Shown in pieces: positions 53,453 through 62,801 of a DNA stretch of 64,000 nucleotides. Source of the stretch: Pelagibacterales bacterium SAG-MED28 (lineage in GTDB: Bacteria > Pseudomonadota > Alphaproteobacteria > Pelagibacterales > Pelagibacteraceae); assembly GCA_014653835.1 (NCBI GenBank), contig JACWDY010000001.1, positions 124,001-188,000 on the forward strand. The letters run 5' to 3'. Each line of letters starts with the position of its first letter. Position 1 is the stretch's first letter. Position numbers and translations under genes: made by a program. The notes under the pieces are model-generated. The model did no database searches. It was given only the letters and a program-made list of their open reading frames with translations, and had not been told where the DNA came from.

Positions 53453-54820
53453 TTAATTAATTCCTTTAATGCCTAAAGATTTTAATTTTCTATGTAATGC
53501 AGATCTTTCCATGCCAATAAAATCAGCAGTTCTGGATATATTTCCGTGATGTTTTTTTAGTTGATTAGTAAGATACTCTTTTTCAAAATGTTCTCTTGCT
53601 TCTTTTAATGGAGATTGAAATGATTGTTCTAAAATATTCATATTATCTTGTATTTTTGATGAAGGATTTAAAACGTCATCAATAACTTTATTAATTTTTT
53701 CCCTACTTTCATTTGAAGATAAAATTGTAATTCTCTCTACCAAATTTCTTAACTCTCTAACATTACCAGGCCAATTATAAGTGTATAAACTGTCATTTTT
53801 CATATCAATATCAGGTTTTTGAACACCATTGATTTCAGAAAGTTTAGTTTTAAAATAATCTATTAATAAAGGCACATCTTCAGTTCTTAATGATAAAGAA
53901 GGCAAATCAATCGGCATAACATTTAACCGATGATACAGATCCTCTCTAAATTTATTTTCTCTAACCAGGTCGCTTAAATTTTTAGAGGTTGAGGATATAA
54001 GTCTAATATTTACATTTATATCTTTTGATCCATTCATTCGTTTAAATTTTTGATCAATCAAAACTCTAAGAACATTTGCCTGAGTTTCATATGGTATTTC
54101 TGAAACTTCATCAATTAATAGAGTTCCTCTATTCGCTCGTTCTAATGCTCCGAAGGAAATATTTCCATCCTCAAATTCTTCGCCAAAAAGCTCTTTTTCA
54201 TAAGTTTTTTCTTTTAATAAAGCTGCATTTATTATTACAAATGGTTCTTTAGATCGTGTTGAATTTTTATGAATTTTTCTTGCTACTAATTCTTTTCCAG
54301 ATCCGGTAGGACCTGAAATTAAAACTCTACTCTCTGAACTTGAGAGTTTATCTATAATTCTTTTTATCTTAGTGATTGCAGGGCTTTTTCCTATAAGTTC
54401 AAAAGAATGAAATAATTTATTTTCAATTAAATCTTTTTCTTTTTTAAGAGAAGCTGACTCTAAGCCTCTATTTACATAATTTAATATTTTTTCTTTTGAA
54501 AAAGGTTTTTCAATAAATTCGTATGCTCCTAGTCTTATAGCTTCTACAGCAATTTGAACGGTTGCATGACCAGAGATCATTATAACCGGTGTAAGTTTGT
54601 TTTTTTTATTAATTAATTTTAAAAGGTCAATCCCATCTTTGTCAGGTTTATCCAGCTTAATATCAATAATTGCAAGATCAGGAATACGATTATTTATTTC
54701 TAGTTCCGCTTGATCATAGTTAGCAGCAGAACGAATTTTAAAATTTTGCTCCTCAAGTATATTACAAATTAGAAATCTAATATCTGGATTATCGTCTATG
54801 ACTAATATTTCTTTAAGCAT
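53453..54820 (-). CDS. ntrX: Nitrogen-type response regulator NtrX
   Basis: 455 residues: receiver domain (1-120; acidic pocket in VIDDNPDIR, phospho-Asp in LAIIDIKLD), AAA+ domain (Walker A ISGPTGSGKELVARKIH, Walker B TLLIDEVSEIP, R-finger region FREDLYHRLNVMPI), and a Fis-type helix-turn-helix (HHGNISRTADFIGMERSALHRKLKSLGI). The GAFTGA loop needed to contact sigma-54 is replaced by EFEDGNISFGALERA, as in NtrX proteins. It therefore probably acts without sigma-54. The start overlaps the ntrY stop by 8 nt. Confidence 0.94.
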   Translation of the reverse strand: MLKEILVIDDNPDIRFLICNILEEQNFKIRSAANYDQAELEINNRIPDLAIIDIKLDKPDKDGIDLLKLINKKNKLTPVIMISGHATVQIAVEAIRLGAYEFIEKPFSKEKILNYVNRGLESASLKKEKDLIENKLFHSFELIGKSPAITKIKRIIDKLSSSESRVLISGPTGSGKELVARKIHKNSTRSKEPFVIINAALLKEKTYEKELFGEEFEDGNISFGALERANRGTLLIDEVSEIPYETQANVLRVLIDQKFKRMNGSKDINVNIRLISSTSKNLSDLVRENKFREDLYHRLNVMPIDLPSLSLRTEDVPLLIDYFKTKLSEINGVQKPDIDMKNDSLYTYNWPGNVRELRNLVERITILSSNESREKINKVIDDVLNPSSKIQDNMNILEQSFQSPLKEAREHFEKEYLTNQLKKHHGNISRTADFIGMERSALHRKLKSLGIKGIN

Positions 54821-56591
54821 ATTTAGGTAAGGTAATTGTTACTAGAGCGCCACTTTTATCTTTTTGATTTTTTATAGAAAAAATACCTGAATGTTCGTTA
54901 ATGACCTTAGTTACAATAGGCAAACCTAATCCTGTTCCTGTTTTTTTTGTTGTGAAGTAAGGCGTCATTGCTTTTCTAGTATCTTTAATGCCTTTGCCAT
55001 TGTCAGTTATTCTAATGACTATATAGTCATTATTATCATCTATTTCTATGTCTATATTTCCTTTAAAATTAGGGTTTTTTTGCAATCTATCTAAAAACGA
55101 CTCTTCTGAATTTTTAATTAAATTAATAAATACTCGGTTTAGCTGTTCTTCATCTCCATTAATAAACTGATTGTTAGCTCTATTTATTAAATTTATAGAA
55201 TTTTTAGATGTGAGTTTAATAAAATCTAATGATTTAATAATCAATTTATTAATATCAACTTTTTTAAGAATTGGTCTTGGCATTCTGGCAAAATTTGAAA
55301 ATTCATTTACTAATTTTTCAATGTCTTTAATTTGTCTATTAATAGTTTCTAAATATTTTTCAAAATTCTTGCCCTCATTAGTTAATTTATCTTTATATTT
55401 CTCTCTTAGGCTATCAATTGATAATTGAATAGGTGTCAAAGGATTTTTAATTTCATGGGCTAACTTTCTTGCAACGCTTTCCCAAGCTTCATATCTCTCT
55501 GTAACAAGAAGTTTATCTTGCTGTTCTTTTAATCTCTCTATCATTAGATTAAAATTTTGGTTAAGTTGCTTAAATTCTTCATCAGTTTCTACTTCTGGTA
55601 CTTTTACATCAAGAGCACCTTTGCTTATTGAGTCAGATGCGCCAATCAGATTAATTATAGGTTTTGTAAATCTTGAAGCAAAAGTTATAGCTATTGATGT
55701 AGATAAAAATAATAATAGTGTTACCACAATAATATAAATAACTGCAAAAGTAACTTTAATACCTGTTTGGCTATTTTCTACAGAATAATAAAAGCTTACT
55801 GCTTGCTCCGTTTCATTTAAATATCTCAGAATTTCTGAGTCAATGTTTCTTGAAATATACAAATAAGTATCAACTAGAGATGTTAATTTTGTCATAACTG
55901 TGGTTTTATTTTCTAAACTGTTAGTAATAAAAACTGGTTTTCCTTCAAGAACTTGGTCGTAGTCATCATCCGAAGGTACAACAAATTCATCAGATATATC
56001 TCTTATATCAGATAGTAAAATATTTCCTAAACTATCTATCAAATATACATCGTCAATTCTTCTTAAAATTTTTTCTGATCTCATAATCTGTTTAAATCGT
56101 TTGGGATTTGAATAATAAAAACCTGAAACACGGTTTAAACCAACACTCATCAAAATAACATCGGATAAAACATTTTCTTTACTTTCTTCCAAATAATTTT
56201 TTGCTACATCGTAGGAATTATTTACTGCTTTCGTGATTTGTTTATCGAAATAATTTTGGATACCAAAATTGAAAATAAATAATGAGAAAATAGCAACAAT
56301 TAAAGAAGGAATAACAGTAAATAAAGAAAAAACAGAGATATATTTAAGATTAGTTTGTGCGCCTTTTTTGTTTTTTTTTCCTGTATAATAAAACCTATAA
56401 AAATTTCTGAAAATTAAAGTAAAAAAAAGTATTAATAAAAAAATATCTATAATTAATAAGTTTTGTAAATTTTGATCCGTTAACGGAACAAATCCCTCAT
56501 TAATAAATGTTAAAAAGGTGACGATCCCCATGAAAATACATAAAAATGAGGATAAAATAATCCAATTAAAATTTTTTATTATTTTGAACAT
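54813..56591 (-). CDS. ntrY: Sensor histidine kinase NtrY (short form)
   Basis: 592 residues: two to three N-terminal membrane segments, a periplasmic sensor loop (about 110-275), another membrane segment, a HAMP domain (FTKPIINLIGASDSISKG), then directly the HisKA box (RKLAHEIKNPLTPIQLS, phospho-His) and the ATPase domain (NLIKNSEES, ITDNGKGI, TTKKTGTGLGLPI). Typical NtrY proteins are longer (700 or more) and have a PAS domain between HAMP and HisKA; here that space is only about 30 residues. Divergent from ispDF with 48 nt between starts. Confidence 0.93.
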   Translation of the reverse strand: MFKIIKNFNWIILSSFLCIFMGIVTFLTFINEGFVPLTDQNLQNLLIIDIFLLILFFTLIFRNFYRFYYTGKKNKKGAQTNLKYISVFSLFTVIPSLIVAIFSLFIFNFGIQNYFDKQITKAVNNSYDVAKNYLEESKENVLSDVILMSVGLNRVSGFYYSNPKRFKQIMRSEKILRRIDDVYLIDSLGNILLSDIRDISDEFVVPSDDDYDQVLEGKPVFITNSLENKTTVMTKLTSLVDTYLYISRNIDSEILRYLNETEQAVSFYYSVENSQTGIKVTFAVIYIIVVTLLLFLSTSIAITFASRFTKPIINLIGASDSISKGALDVKVPEVETDEEFKQLNQNFNLMIERLKEQQDKLLVTERYEAWESVARKLAHEIKNPLTPIQLSIDSLREKYKDKLTNEGKNFEKYLETINRQIKDIEKLVNEFSNFARMPRPILKKVDINKLIIKSLDFIKLTSKNSINLINRANNQFINGDEEQLNRVFINLIKNSEESFLDRLQKNPNFKGNIDIEIDDNNDYIVIRITDNGKGIKDTRKAMTPYFTTKKTGTGLGLPIVTKVINEHSGIFSIKNQKDKSGALVTITLPKYA

Positions 56592-56639
56592 CTTAATTAA
56601 CCATTAAATATCTATATAAATGTAATATAAGTTAATACC

Positions 56640-57785
56640 ATGGGTTTTTGTTTAATCATTCTTGCTGGAGGTAATAGTCATAGATTTAGGTCTAATATTA
56701 GCAAACCTTATCAAAAAATAGCAGGCAAATCACTAATCGAAATAAATATAATAAAAGCTCTTAAATTTAAACAAATCAAAAAGATTATAGTCGTCTTTAA
56801 TAGAAAAGACTCGAAACAAATCAAGTCCCTTAAACTTAAGAATATTATAATGGTAGCTGGTGGTAATAGCAGACAGCAATCAACTTACAATGCTTTAAAA
56901 TATTTAAAAAAACAAAAAAGTATTTCAAAAGTTTTAATTCACGATGCTGCAAGACCAAATTTTTCGTCAAAATTATTAGGTTCCATTATTAAGAACATGA
57001 AAAATGCTAGAGCTGTTGTACCTAAAATTAAAATTCAAGATGCAATAAAACAGGTAATCGACTCAAGTAAAGATGAATATATTTTAGGAAAAAAAAGAGA
57101 TAATTTATTTTTAACTCAGACACCGCAAGCATTTAAGTTAAATGAGATTTTTGAATTACATAAGTCAAATTATTCAAAATATAAAGATGATGATATCTCT
57201 TTATATATGGATTTAAATAAAGTTAGGTTTATTGAAGGTGAAAAAAATAATTTTAAAGTAACAGATCAATCTGACCTGGAAAACCTGCAAAGTATTTATA
57301 AATCTAAACTTAATGTTGGTATTGGTTTCGATGTTCATAGACTCGTTCCAAAAAGAAAACTTTATTTAGGTGGTTTAAAAATTAAATCAAAATTAGGCAC
57401 TTTAGGCCATTCTGATGGAGATCCAGTATTACATTCAATAACCGATGCTATACTTGGAGCAACTAAAATGGGAGACATTGGACAAATGTTTTCAGATAAA
57501 AGTAAAAGATTCAAAAATATCAGATCTACCATCTTATTGGGTCGCATTGTAGAGCAATTAAAATTAAAAGGATATTTTATAAATAATATTGATATAAATA
57601 TTATTACTCAAACTCCTAAGATTAAAAATTACAAAAGAAAAATGATGGAAAATATTTCTAAGCTTTGTGAAATTTCAAAGAGTCAAATAAATATAAAAGG
57701 TAAAACAACAGAAAAACTTGGAGTAATTGGAAAAGAAAAAGCAATTGCTTGTGAAACAATTACTTCAGTAATTAAATATGATTAA
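56640..57785 (+). CDS. ispDF: Bifunctional IspD/IspF isoprenoid enzyme
   Basis: Catalyses the third and fifth steps of the MEP pathway in one polypeptide. 381 residues: IspD half (about 1-220) with IILAGGNSHRF and VLIHDAARPNF; IspF half with GIGFDVHRL (metal His), GHSDGDPVLHSITDAILGA, GDIGQMFSD and GKTTEKLGVIG. Fusion is typical of alphaproteobacteria. It overlaps pgpA by 8 nt. The dusB-ntrB-ntrC genes often found beside ispDF are absent. Confidence 0.95.
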   Translation: MGFCLIILAGGNSHRFRSNISKPYQKIAGKSLIEINIIKALKFKQIKKIIVVFNRKDSKQIKSLKLKNIIMVAGGNSRQQSTYNALKYLKKQKSISKVLIHDAARPNFSSKLLGSIIKNMKNARAVVPKIKIQDAIKQVIDSSKDEYILGKKRDNLFLTQTPQAFKLNEIFELHKSNYSKYKDDDISLYMDLNKVRFIEGEKNNFKVTDQSDLENLQSIYKSKLNVGIGFDVHRLVPKRKLYLGGLKIKSKLGTLGHSDGDPVLHSITDAILGATKMGDIGQMFSDKSKRFKNIRSTILLGRIVEQLKLKGYFINNIDINIITQTPKIKNYKRKMMENISKLCEISKSQINIKGKTTEKLGVIGKEKAIACETITSVIKYD

Positions 57786-58281
57786 AACTTTTAACTACTT
57801 ATTTGTTACCTGTTTTGGGATTGGGTCATTTAGATACGCACCAGGAACAATTACCTCATTAATAACAACTATTTTCCTTTTCAGTTTATTTCATATAATT
57901 GACTTACCAAATTACACAATCTTATTAATTCTTTCATTGGTATTTATTTATTCATTTTACGCTGTGTCCGAATATATAAAATATAATGAAAATAAGGATC
58001 CCAAAGAGGTTGTGGTAGATGAGTTCATTGGTCAATCAATTCCTATTTACCTTTATGAAATATCACATAGCACTGCTAAAGAACAACAAGAAGCAATATT
58101 ATTTTACTTATACATTTTTATCTTGTTTAGATATTTTGATATTAAAAAACCTTTTCCGGTTAATTATTTCGATAAAAACTTTAAAAATAGTTTTGGTGTG
58201 ATATTAGACGATGTTGTAGCGGGTCTATATGTTGTTCTTACGCTTATAATTTTTATGATAATAAAAACAAAATTTTTCTAA
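57778..58281 (+). CDS. pgpA: Phosphatidylglycerophosphatase A
   Basis: Membrane phosphatase removing phosphate from phosphatidylglycerol phosphate. 167 residues with four hydrophobic segments; conserved GIGSFRYAPGTITSL, VVVDEFIGQSIP, FRYFDIKKPFPVNYFDK and GVILDDVVAGLY match the PgpA family. Translational overlap on both sides (ispDF 8 nt, cinA 1 nt). Confidence 0.93.
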   Translation: MIKTFNYLFVTCFGIGSFRYAPGTITSLITTIFLFSLFHIIDLPNYTILLILSLVFIYSFYAVSEYIKYNENKDPKEVVVDEFIGQSIPIYLYEISHSTAKEQQEAILFYLYIFILFRYFDIKKPFPVNYFDKNFKNSFGVILDDVVAGLYVVLTLIIFMIIKTKFF

Positions 58282-58751
58282 TGAATTTGAACCAAAAAAT
58301 AGTTTCATTATTGAAAAGAAAAAAACTTAAGATTGTAGTAGCCGAGTCATGTACAGGAGGAATGTTATCGAGCGCAATTACTTCGGTTAGTGGTTCTTCT
58401 AAAGTATTTACTTTAGGATTAGTTGCCTACTCTAATCAAGCAAAAACAAGCATATTAAAAATACCAAAAAAAATTATTAGTAAATATGGTGCTGTAAGTG
58501 CTCAGTGTTGTCTGGCTATGGTTAATAACCTTAGTAAAATAAGTAAATCAAAAGTCTGTGTTTCAATAACAGGAATAGCTGGTCCTAAAGGTGGATCTAA
58601 ACAAAAACCAGTAGGTTTGGTTTATATTGGAATTAGGGTTGGAAAAAAAGTTGTTGTTAATAAAAGTAATTTTAAGAATAAAGGAAGATTGATAATTCAA
58701 AAGCAAACAGTAAAAAAAACACTCAATTTATTGGTAAAATTGATCAAATAG
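58281..58751 (+). CDS. pncC: CinA-family nicotinamide-nucleotide amidohydrolase
   Basis: Single-domain CinA C-terminal protein of 156 residues, the PncC type that deamidates NMN in pyridine nucleotide recycling. VVAESCTGGMLSSAITSVSGSSKVF, GLVAYSNQAK, GAVSAQCCLAM and VSITGIAGPKGGSKQKPVGLVYIG are diagnostic. The N-terminal domain of full CinA is missing, as in most alphaproteobacterial copies. Last gene of the plus-strand group; overlaps the convergent gene by 8 bp. Confidence 0.92.
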   Translation: MNLNQKIVSLLKRKKLKIVVAESCTGGMLSSAITSVSGSSKVFTLGLVAYSNQAKTSILKIPKKIISKYGAVSAQCCLAMVNNLSKISKSKVCVSITGIAGPKGGSKQKPVGLVYIGIRVGKKVVVNKSNFKNKGRLIIQKQTVKKTLNLLVKLIK

Positions 58752-59055
58752 GATAACTGAATTTAGGGCTTACAATAAAGTCCAATAGGTGAGCAGTAAA
58801 ACTATTTAATAATAAAAAAATTCCAAAGGCAATTAAGTAAAGAATAAAAACCAAAAAATTTCTCGTTCTTTTCCTTTTTAAAAGCTCTTTATCTTCAGGT
58901 TCCCAATCTTTGTTTGGTGACTTGAAATCATAAGAAAACATCCAATATGTTTGATCGCTCTCGTTTGGGTCGCCAGTTCTAATTCTTTTAATATTTGAAG
59001 CGAGAAGTTTAAAGCATAGTATTAGCAATATTAAAAAAAAAGAGACTATAAACAT
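58744..59055 (-). CDS. Small two-span membrane protein
   Basis: 103 residues with hydrophobic segments at about 2-18 and 70-92, and a polar centre (RIRTGDPNESDQTYWMFSYDFKSPNKDWEPEDKELLKRKRTRN). No family recognised. It overlaps the RatA-like gene by one base, so it is probably co-expressed with lipA. Confidence 0.65.
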   Translation of the reverse strand: MFIVSFFLILLILCFKLLASNIKRIRTGDPNESDQTYWMFSYDFKSPNKDWEPEDKELLKRKRTRNFLVFILYLIAFGIFLLLNSFTAHLLDFIVSPKFSYPI

Positions 59056-59498
59056 TACTTATACAATTTGATTGCTCTTTCCTCGAAAGCCTTCGCTATT
59101 TTATTCAAACCAAGTTCAAACGATTTTTTCATTATTGCATTAAGAATTGGGTTTTTTAATTCGAAATCAATATAAAATTCTAACTGAGTATTGTTATTAA
59201 TTTCTTTAAATTTCCATTCATTCTTGAGATATTTTAATGGTCCGTCCAAATTAGTCACAACTATTTTATTTGAATCTTTATGGTAAGAGACATGGCTAGA
59301 AAATGTTTCATTTAATATACTTTTGCCTACTTTTAAATCTCCGTTAAAAGCAATTAGATCTGAGCTCTCATTTTTATCAAAAACTTTTCCTTCAATGCAC
59401 CAAGGTACAAATTCGGGATATTTTTCAATATCAAGAACCATTTCGACTGCTTGATCTTTTTTACAAGGAATTATCTTTTTTAATGATGCGGATGACAT
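59055..59498 (-). CDS. ratA: COQ10/RatA-like START-domain protein
   Basis: 147-residue single-domain protein of the coenzyme-Q-binding COQ10 family. [29 protein letters not shown] at the start and [30 protein letters not shown]-type sequence toward the end are family features. Members bind ubiquinone in respiration; the E. coli relative RatA has also been reported to act on ribosomes. It overlaps lipA by 19 nt, the normal alphaproteobacterial neighbour. Confidence 0.9.
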   Translation of the reverse strand: MSSASLKKIIPCKKDQAVEMVLDIEKYPEFVPWCIEGKVFDKNESSDLIAFNGDLKVGKSILNETFSSHVSYHKDSNKIVVTNLDGPLKYLKNEWKFKEINNNTQLEFYIDFELKNPILNAIMKKSFELGLNKIAKAFEERAIKLYK

Positions 59499-60424
59499 TC
59501 AAGCCGCTTATTTCTAGCATCCTGTAGTTTTTTAAAATCATCATCAGCGTGATAAGAGGATCTAGTTAGAGGTGATGAAGAAACTAATAAAAATCCTTTG
59601 TTTTTTGCAATACTTTCAAATTCTTTAAATTCGTCCGGATGATAATAACGATTTAATGGGTGATGCTTTACTGATGGCTGCAAGTACTGACCTATTGTTA
59701 TAAAATCAACTTCTGCTGATCTTAAATCGTCCATAACCTGAATGACTTCCTCTTTTGTTTCGCCTAATCCAACCATAATTCCAGATTTAGTAAAAACTTT
59801 TTTATTAAATTCTTTTGCCTTTTTAAGCAATTCTAAAGATGCAAAATAACGCGCGCCTGGTCTTACTTTGGTATATAGTCGAGGCACGGTTTCTATATTG
59901 TGATTAAAAACATCTAAATCAGCTTTTAAAATTTTTTTATAAGCATCTCCTTTTCTTAAAAAATCTGGTGTTAAAACTTCAATTGATGTTTTTGGATTTT
60001 TTTCTCTAGTAGCTTTTACAACTTTATAAAAATGTTCAGATCCTCCATCTTCAAGATCATCTCTATCAACTGATGTAATGACAACATGTTTTAAATTTAA
60101 ATTTTTAACTGCATTAGATATTTTCAAAGGCTCAAAAACATCAAGTTCAACCGGTTTTCCAGTTTTAACATCACAGAAAGCGCATGCCCTAGTGCAAGTA
60201 TCTCCCATGATCATGAAAGTTGCATGCTTTTTGCTCCAGCATTCAGTTATATTCGGACAGTTTGCTTCTTGGCAAACAGTAACTAGATTATTTTGATTAA
60301 CAATTTTTTTTGTTTCGAAGAAAACCTGTGAATTGATGATCTTAGATCTTATCCAATTAGGTTTTTTCTTTATTGGGTTAATTGGTTTATTTACTTTTTC
60401 TGGGTGTCTAACTTTTTCACTCAT
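59480..60424 (-). CDS. lipA: Lipoyl synthase
   Basis: Radical-SAM enzyme inserting two sulfurs into octanoyl groups of 2-oxoacid dehydrogenases and glycine cleavage protein H. 314 residues: auxiliary cluster Cys in [13 protein letters not shown], radical-SAM Cys in CTRACAFC, and C-terminal [13 protein letters not shown] with the Ser ligand of the auxiliary cluster. The start overlaps the ftsB stop (ATGA). Confidence 0.97.
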   Translation of the reverse strand: MSEKVRHPEKVNKPINPIKKKPNWIRSKIINSQVFFETKKIVNQNNLVTVCQEANCPNITECWSKKHATFMIMGDTCTRACAFCDVKTGKPVELDVFEPLKISNAVKNLNLKHVVITSVDRDDLEDGGSEHFYKVVKATREKNPKTSIEVLTPDFLRKGDAYKKILKADLDVFNHNIETVPRLYTKVRPGARYFASLELLKKAKEFNKKVFTKSGIMVGLGETKEEVIQVMDDLRSAEVDFITIGQYLQPSVKHHPLNRYYHPDEFKEFESIAKNKGFLLVSSSPLTRSSYHADDDFKKLQDARNKRLECHPHH

Positions 60425-60714
60425 TTTAATTTAATAATTATTTCATCCTCTTTAACGTAATTAAATTTTTCTCTATACAAAATATCTAAATAATCTGGAT
60501 CATTTTTATTTATTAATAAAATTTTGTAATCTAAATCTTTTAATTCTGCTGTTAATTTTTTATCTTTTTCTATTAGTTCCTCATATGTACTTTTCTTATC
60601 AAAATAAGATATTAAACCTCTTTCTCCACCGATAAGATTTATTCCAATGTAGAGTGTAAAAAAAATATTGAATAGAAGAAATTTTCTTTTTTTTAAACTC
60701 TCAATAAGCTTCAT
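60421..60714 (-). CDS. ftsB: Septum formation initiator FtsB/DivIC-like
   Basis: 97-residue bitopic protein: N-terminal cytoplasmic basic tail, one membrane segment ([18 protein letters not shown]), the [12 protein letters not shown] motif and a coiled coil ([15 protein letters not shown]). In the divisome such proteins join FtsL and FtsQ. Its place directly behind eno is conserved across proteobacteria. Confidence 0.88.
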   Translation of the reverse strand: MKLIESLKKRKFLLFNIFFTLYIGINLIGGERGLISYFDKKSTYEELIEKDKKLTAELKDLDYKILLINKNDPDYLDILYREKFNYVKEDEIIIKLK

Positions 60715-60717
60715 AAA

Positions 60718-61974
60718 TTAGATTCTAGCCATTTTAGCTTCATTTCCAAGTTCTTCTTCGACGCGCAATAATCTATTATATTTAGCTACTCTTTCAGATC
60801 TCGCTAGTGAACCAGTTTTAATTTGAGATGACATTGTAGCCACTGCCAAATCAGCTATAAATGTATCTTCTGTATCTCCCGACCTATGTGAAATAATTGT
60901 ATTAAAATTTGCTTTTTCAGCCATAGAAATAACTTTTAAAGTCTCTGACAAAGTTCCGATTTGATTTGGTTTTACCAAAATACTGTTTGCTGAATTTTCT
61001 TTAATACCTTTCTCTAAGCGTTTTGTATTAGTTACAAATAAATCATCTCCTACAATTTGTACTTTATTTCCTAAAGCTTTTGTAATTTTTTTCCAAGCCT
61101 CCCAATCTTCCTCAGCAAATGGATCTTCGATAGATTTAATAGGATAATTTGAAGTAAGTTTTTCGTAATAGCTAATAACTTCATCAACATTTGTAAAATT
61201 TTTAGACTGAATAGAATATTCGCCTTTACCATTGATTAATTCATTAGCAGCAACGTCTAAACAAATAACAATATCGTTTCCTGGTTTAAGTTTTGATTTT
61301 TCTATTGCTTGAACAATTAAATCTAATGCTTGTTCATTAGTGTTTATAGAGGGTGCAAACCCTCCTTCATCGCCTACATTTGTAAGCATTTTTTTTGATT
61401 GTAATAATTTTTTTAGATTTTGAATTACAAGAAAACATTTTTCTACAGCATCCATAAAATTTTTTGCTGAGTCCGGTCTAATCATAAATTCTTGAATATT
61501 TAAATCGTTATCGGCATGGACCCCACCGTTTATAATATTCATTAAAGGTATAGGTAAAGAATAAGCCTTGCCTAAATTTCTAAATAAAGATTTTTTGTTA
61601 GATAAAGCTGAACATTTTGCATTAGCTAAAGAAACTGCTAACATAGCGTTAGCACCAAGATTTGTTTTATTTTCACTACCATCAAGTTCTAATAAAGTTT
61701 TATCAATGATTTCTTGTTGATCCGAGTTTAAATCTTTTAGCTTAACTGAAATTTTATTATTAATACTTTCAACAGCCTTATTAACACTCTTTCCCAAAAA
61801 ATTATTTTGATCCTTGTCTCTTAATTCATGAGCTTCGAATGCACCTGTTGATGCTCCTGACGGAGAAATTGCTGTTGAAGATATCCCGTTATCTAAATAA
61901 ACTTCTGCTTCGACAGTTGGATTTCCTCTACTGTCGAAAACTTGTCGGCCTTTAACATTTTTGATTTTTGCCAT
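60718..61974 (-). CDS. eno: Enolase
   Basis: Interconverts 2-phosphoglycerate and phosphoenolpyruvate. 418 residues: VKGRQVFDSRGNPTVEAEV, SGASTGAFEA, LPIPLMNIINGGVHADN, GDEGGFAPSI, metal ligand in SIEDPFAEEDW, catalytic Lys in ILVKPNQIGTL and the family signature SHRSGDTEDTFIADL. 5 nt from kdsA and 3 nt from ftsB. Confidence 0.97.
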   Translation of the reverse strand: MAKIKNVKGRQVFDSRGNPTVEAEVYLDNGISSTAISPSGASTGAFEAHELRDKDQNNFLGKSVNKAVESINNKISVKLKDLNSDQQEIIDKTLLELDGSENKTNLGANAMLAVSLANAKCSALSNKKSLFRNLGKAYSLPIPLMNIINGGVHADNDLNIQEFMIRPDSAKNFMDAVEKCFLVIQNLKKLLQSKKMLTNVGDEGGFAPSINTNEQALDLIVQAIEKSKLKPGNDIVICLDVAANELINGKGEYSIQSKNFTNVDEVISYYEKLTSNYPIKSIEDPFAEEDWEAWKKITKALGNKVQIVGDDLFVTNTKRLEKGIKENSANSILVKPNQIGTLSETLKVISMAEKANFNTIISHRSGDTEDTFIADLAVATMSSQIKTGSLARSERVAKYNRLLRVEEELGNEAKMARI

Positions 61975-61979
61975 TCTTT

Positions 61980-62801
61980 TTATTTAACTAATTTGTCAAT
62001 TTCAGTTAATTTTTTTAATAAAGTCTTTACTTCATTTAATGGCACCATATTTGGACCATCTGATGGCGCATTGTCTGGATCTTCATGAGTTTCCATAAAA
62101 ATCGCTCCTACTCCAACTGCTATTGCTGCGCGAGCTAAGTAGGGAACAAATTCTCTTTGTCCTCCACTTTTCTCTCCCATACCACCAGGTTGTTGTACAG
62201 AATGAGTAGCATCAAATACTATTGGAAAACCAAACTTAGACATAATTGGTAAAGCTCTCATATCAGATACAAGTGTATTGTAACCAAAGCTAGCTCCTCT
62301 TTCTGTTATCAGAATATTTTTATTTCCTGAGTCTGCGATTTTTTTAATTACGTTAGCCATATCCCAAGGAGCTAAGAATTGTCCTTTTTTTACATTAATT
62401 ATTTTTCCAGTTTTTGCAGCTGCAATTAATAAATCGGTTTGACGACACAAAAATGCTGGGATTTGTAAAACGTCAACATGATTAGCAACTAAAGAACACT
62501 GCTCTGCTGTATGAACATCAGTAAGAACGGGTATGCCAACTTCATTTCTAATTTTATCAAAAATTGGTAGAGATTTTTCTAAGCCCATACCTCTCTTGCC
62601 TTTTAGGCTTGTTCTATTAGCTTTATCAAATGAAGTTTTATAAATTAAATTAATTCCTAATTCACTTGTGATTTTTTTAAGCTCTGTAGATATTTTTAAT
62701 GCATGTTCTTCATTTTCTAATTGGCAAGGCCCTGCAATTAAAGTGAAAGGCTTGTTGTTAGCTATTTCAAAATTGGAGCATTTAACTTTATGATTTGACA
62801 T
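61980..62801 (-). CDS. kdsA: 3-deoxy-8-phosphooctulonate synthase
   Basis: Condenses PEP with arabinose-5-phosphate to KDO-8-phosphate for LPS. 273 residues with [50 protein letters not shown] and [12 protein letters not shown]. It shows that this organism makes KDO-type LPS core. Its ATG overlaps the pyrG stop by one base. Confidence 0.96.
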   Translation of the reverse strand: MSNHKVKCSNFEIANNKPFTLIAGPCQLENEEHALKISTELKKITSELGINLIYKTSFDKANRTSLKGKRGMGLEKSLPIFDKIRNEVGIPVLTDVHTAEQCSLVANHVDVLQIPAFLCRQTDLLIAAAKTGKIINVKKGQFLAPWDMANVIKKIADSGNKNILITERGASFGYNTLVSDMRALPIMSKFGFPIVFDATHSVQQPGGMGEKSGGQREFVPYLARAAIAVGVGAIFMETHEDPDNAPSDGPNMVPLNEVKTLLKKLTEIDKLVK

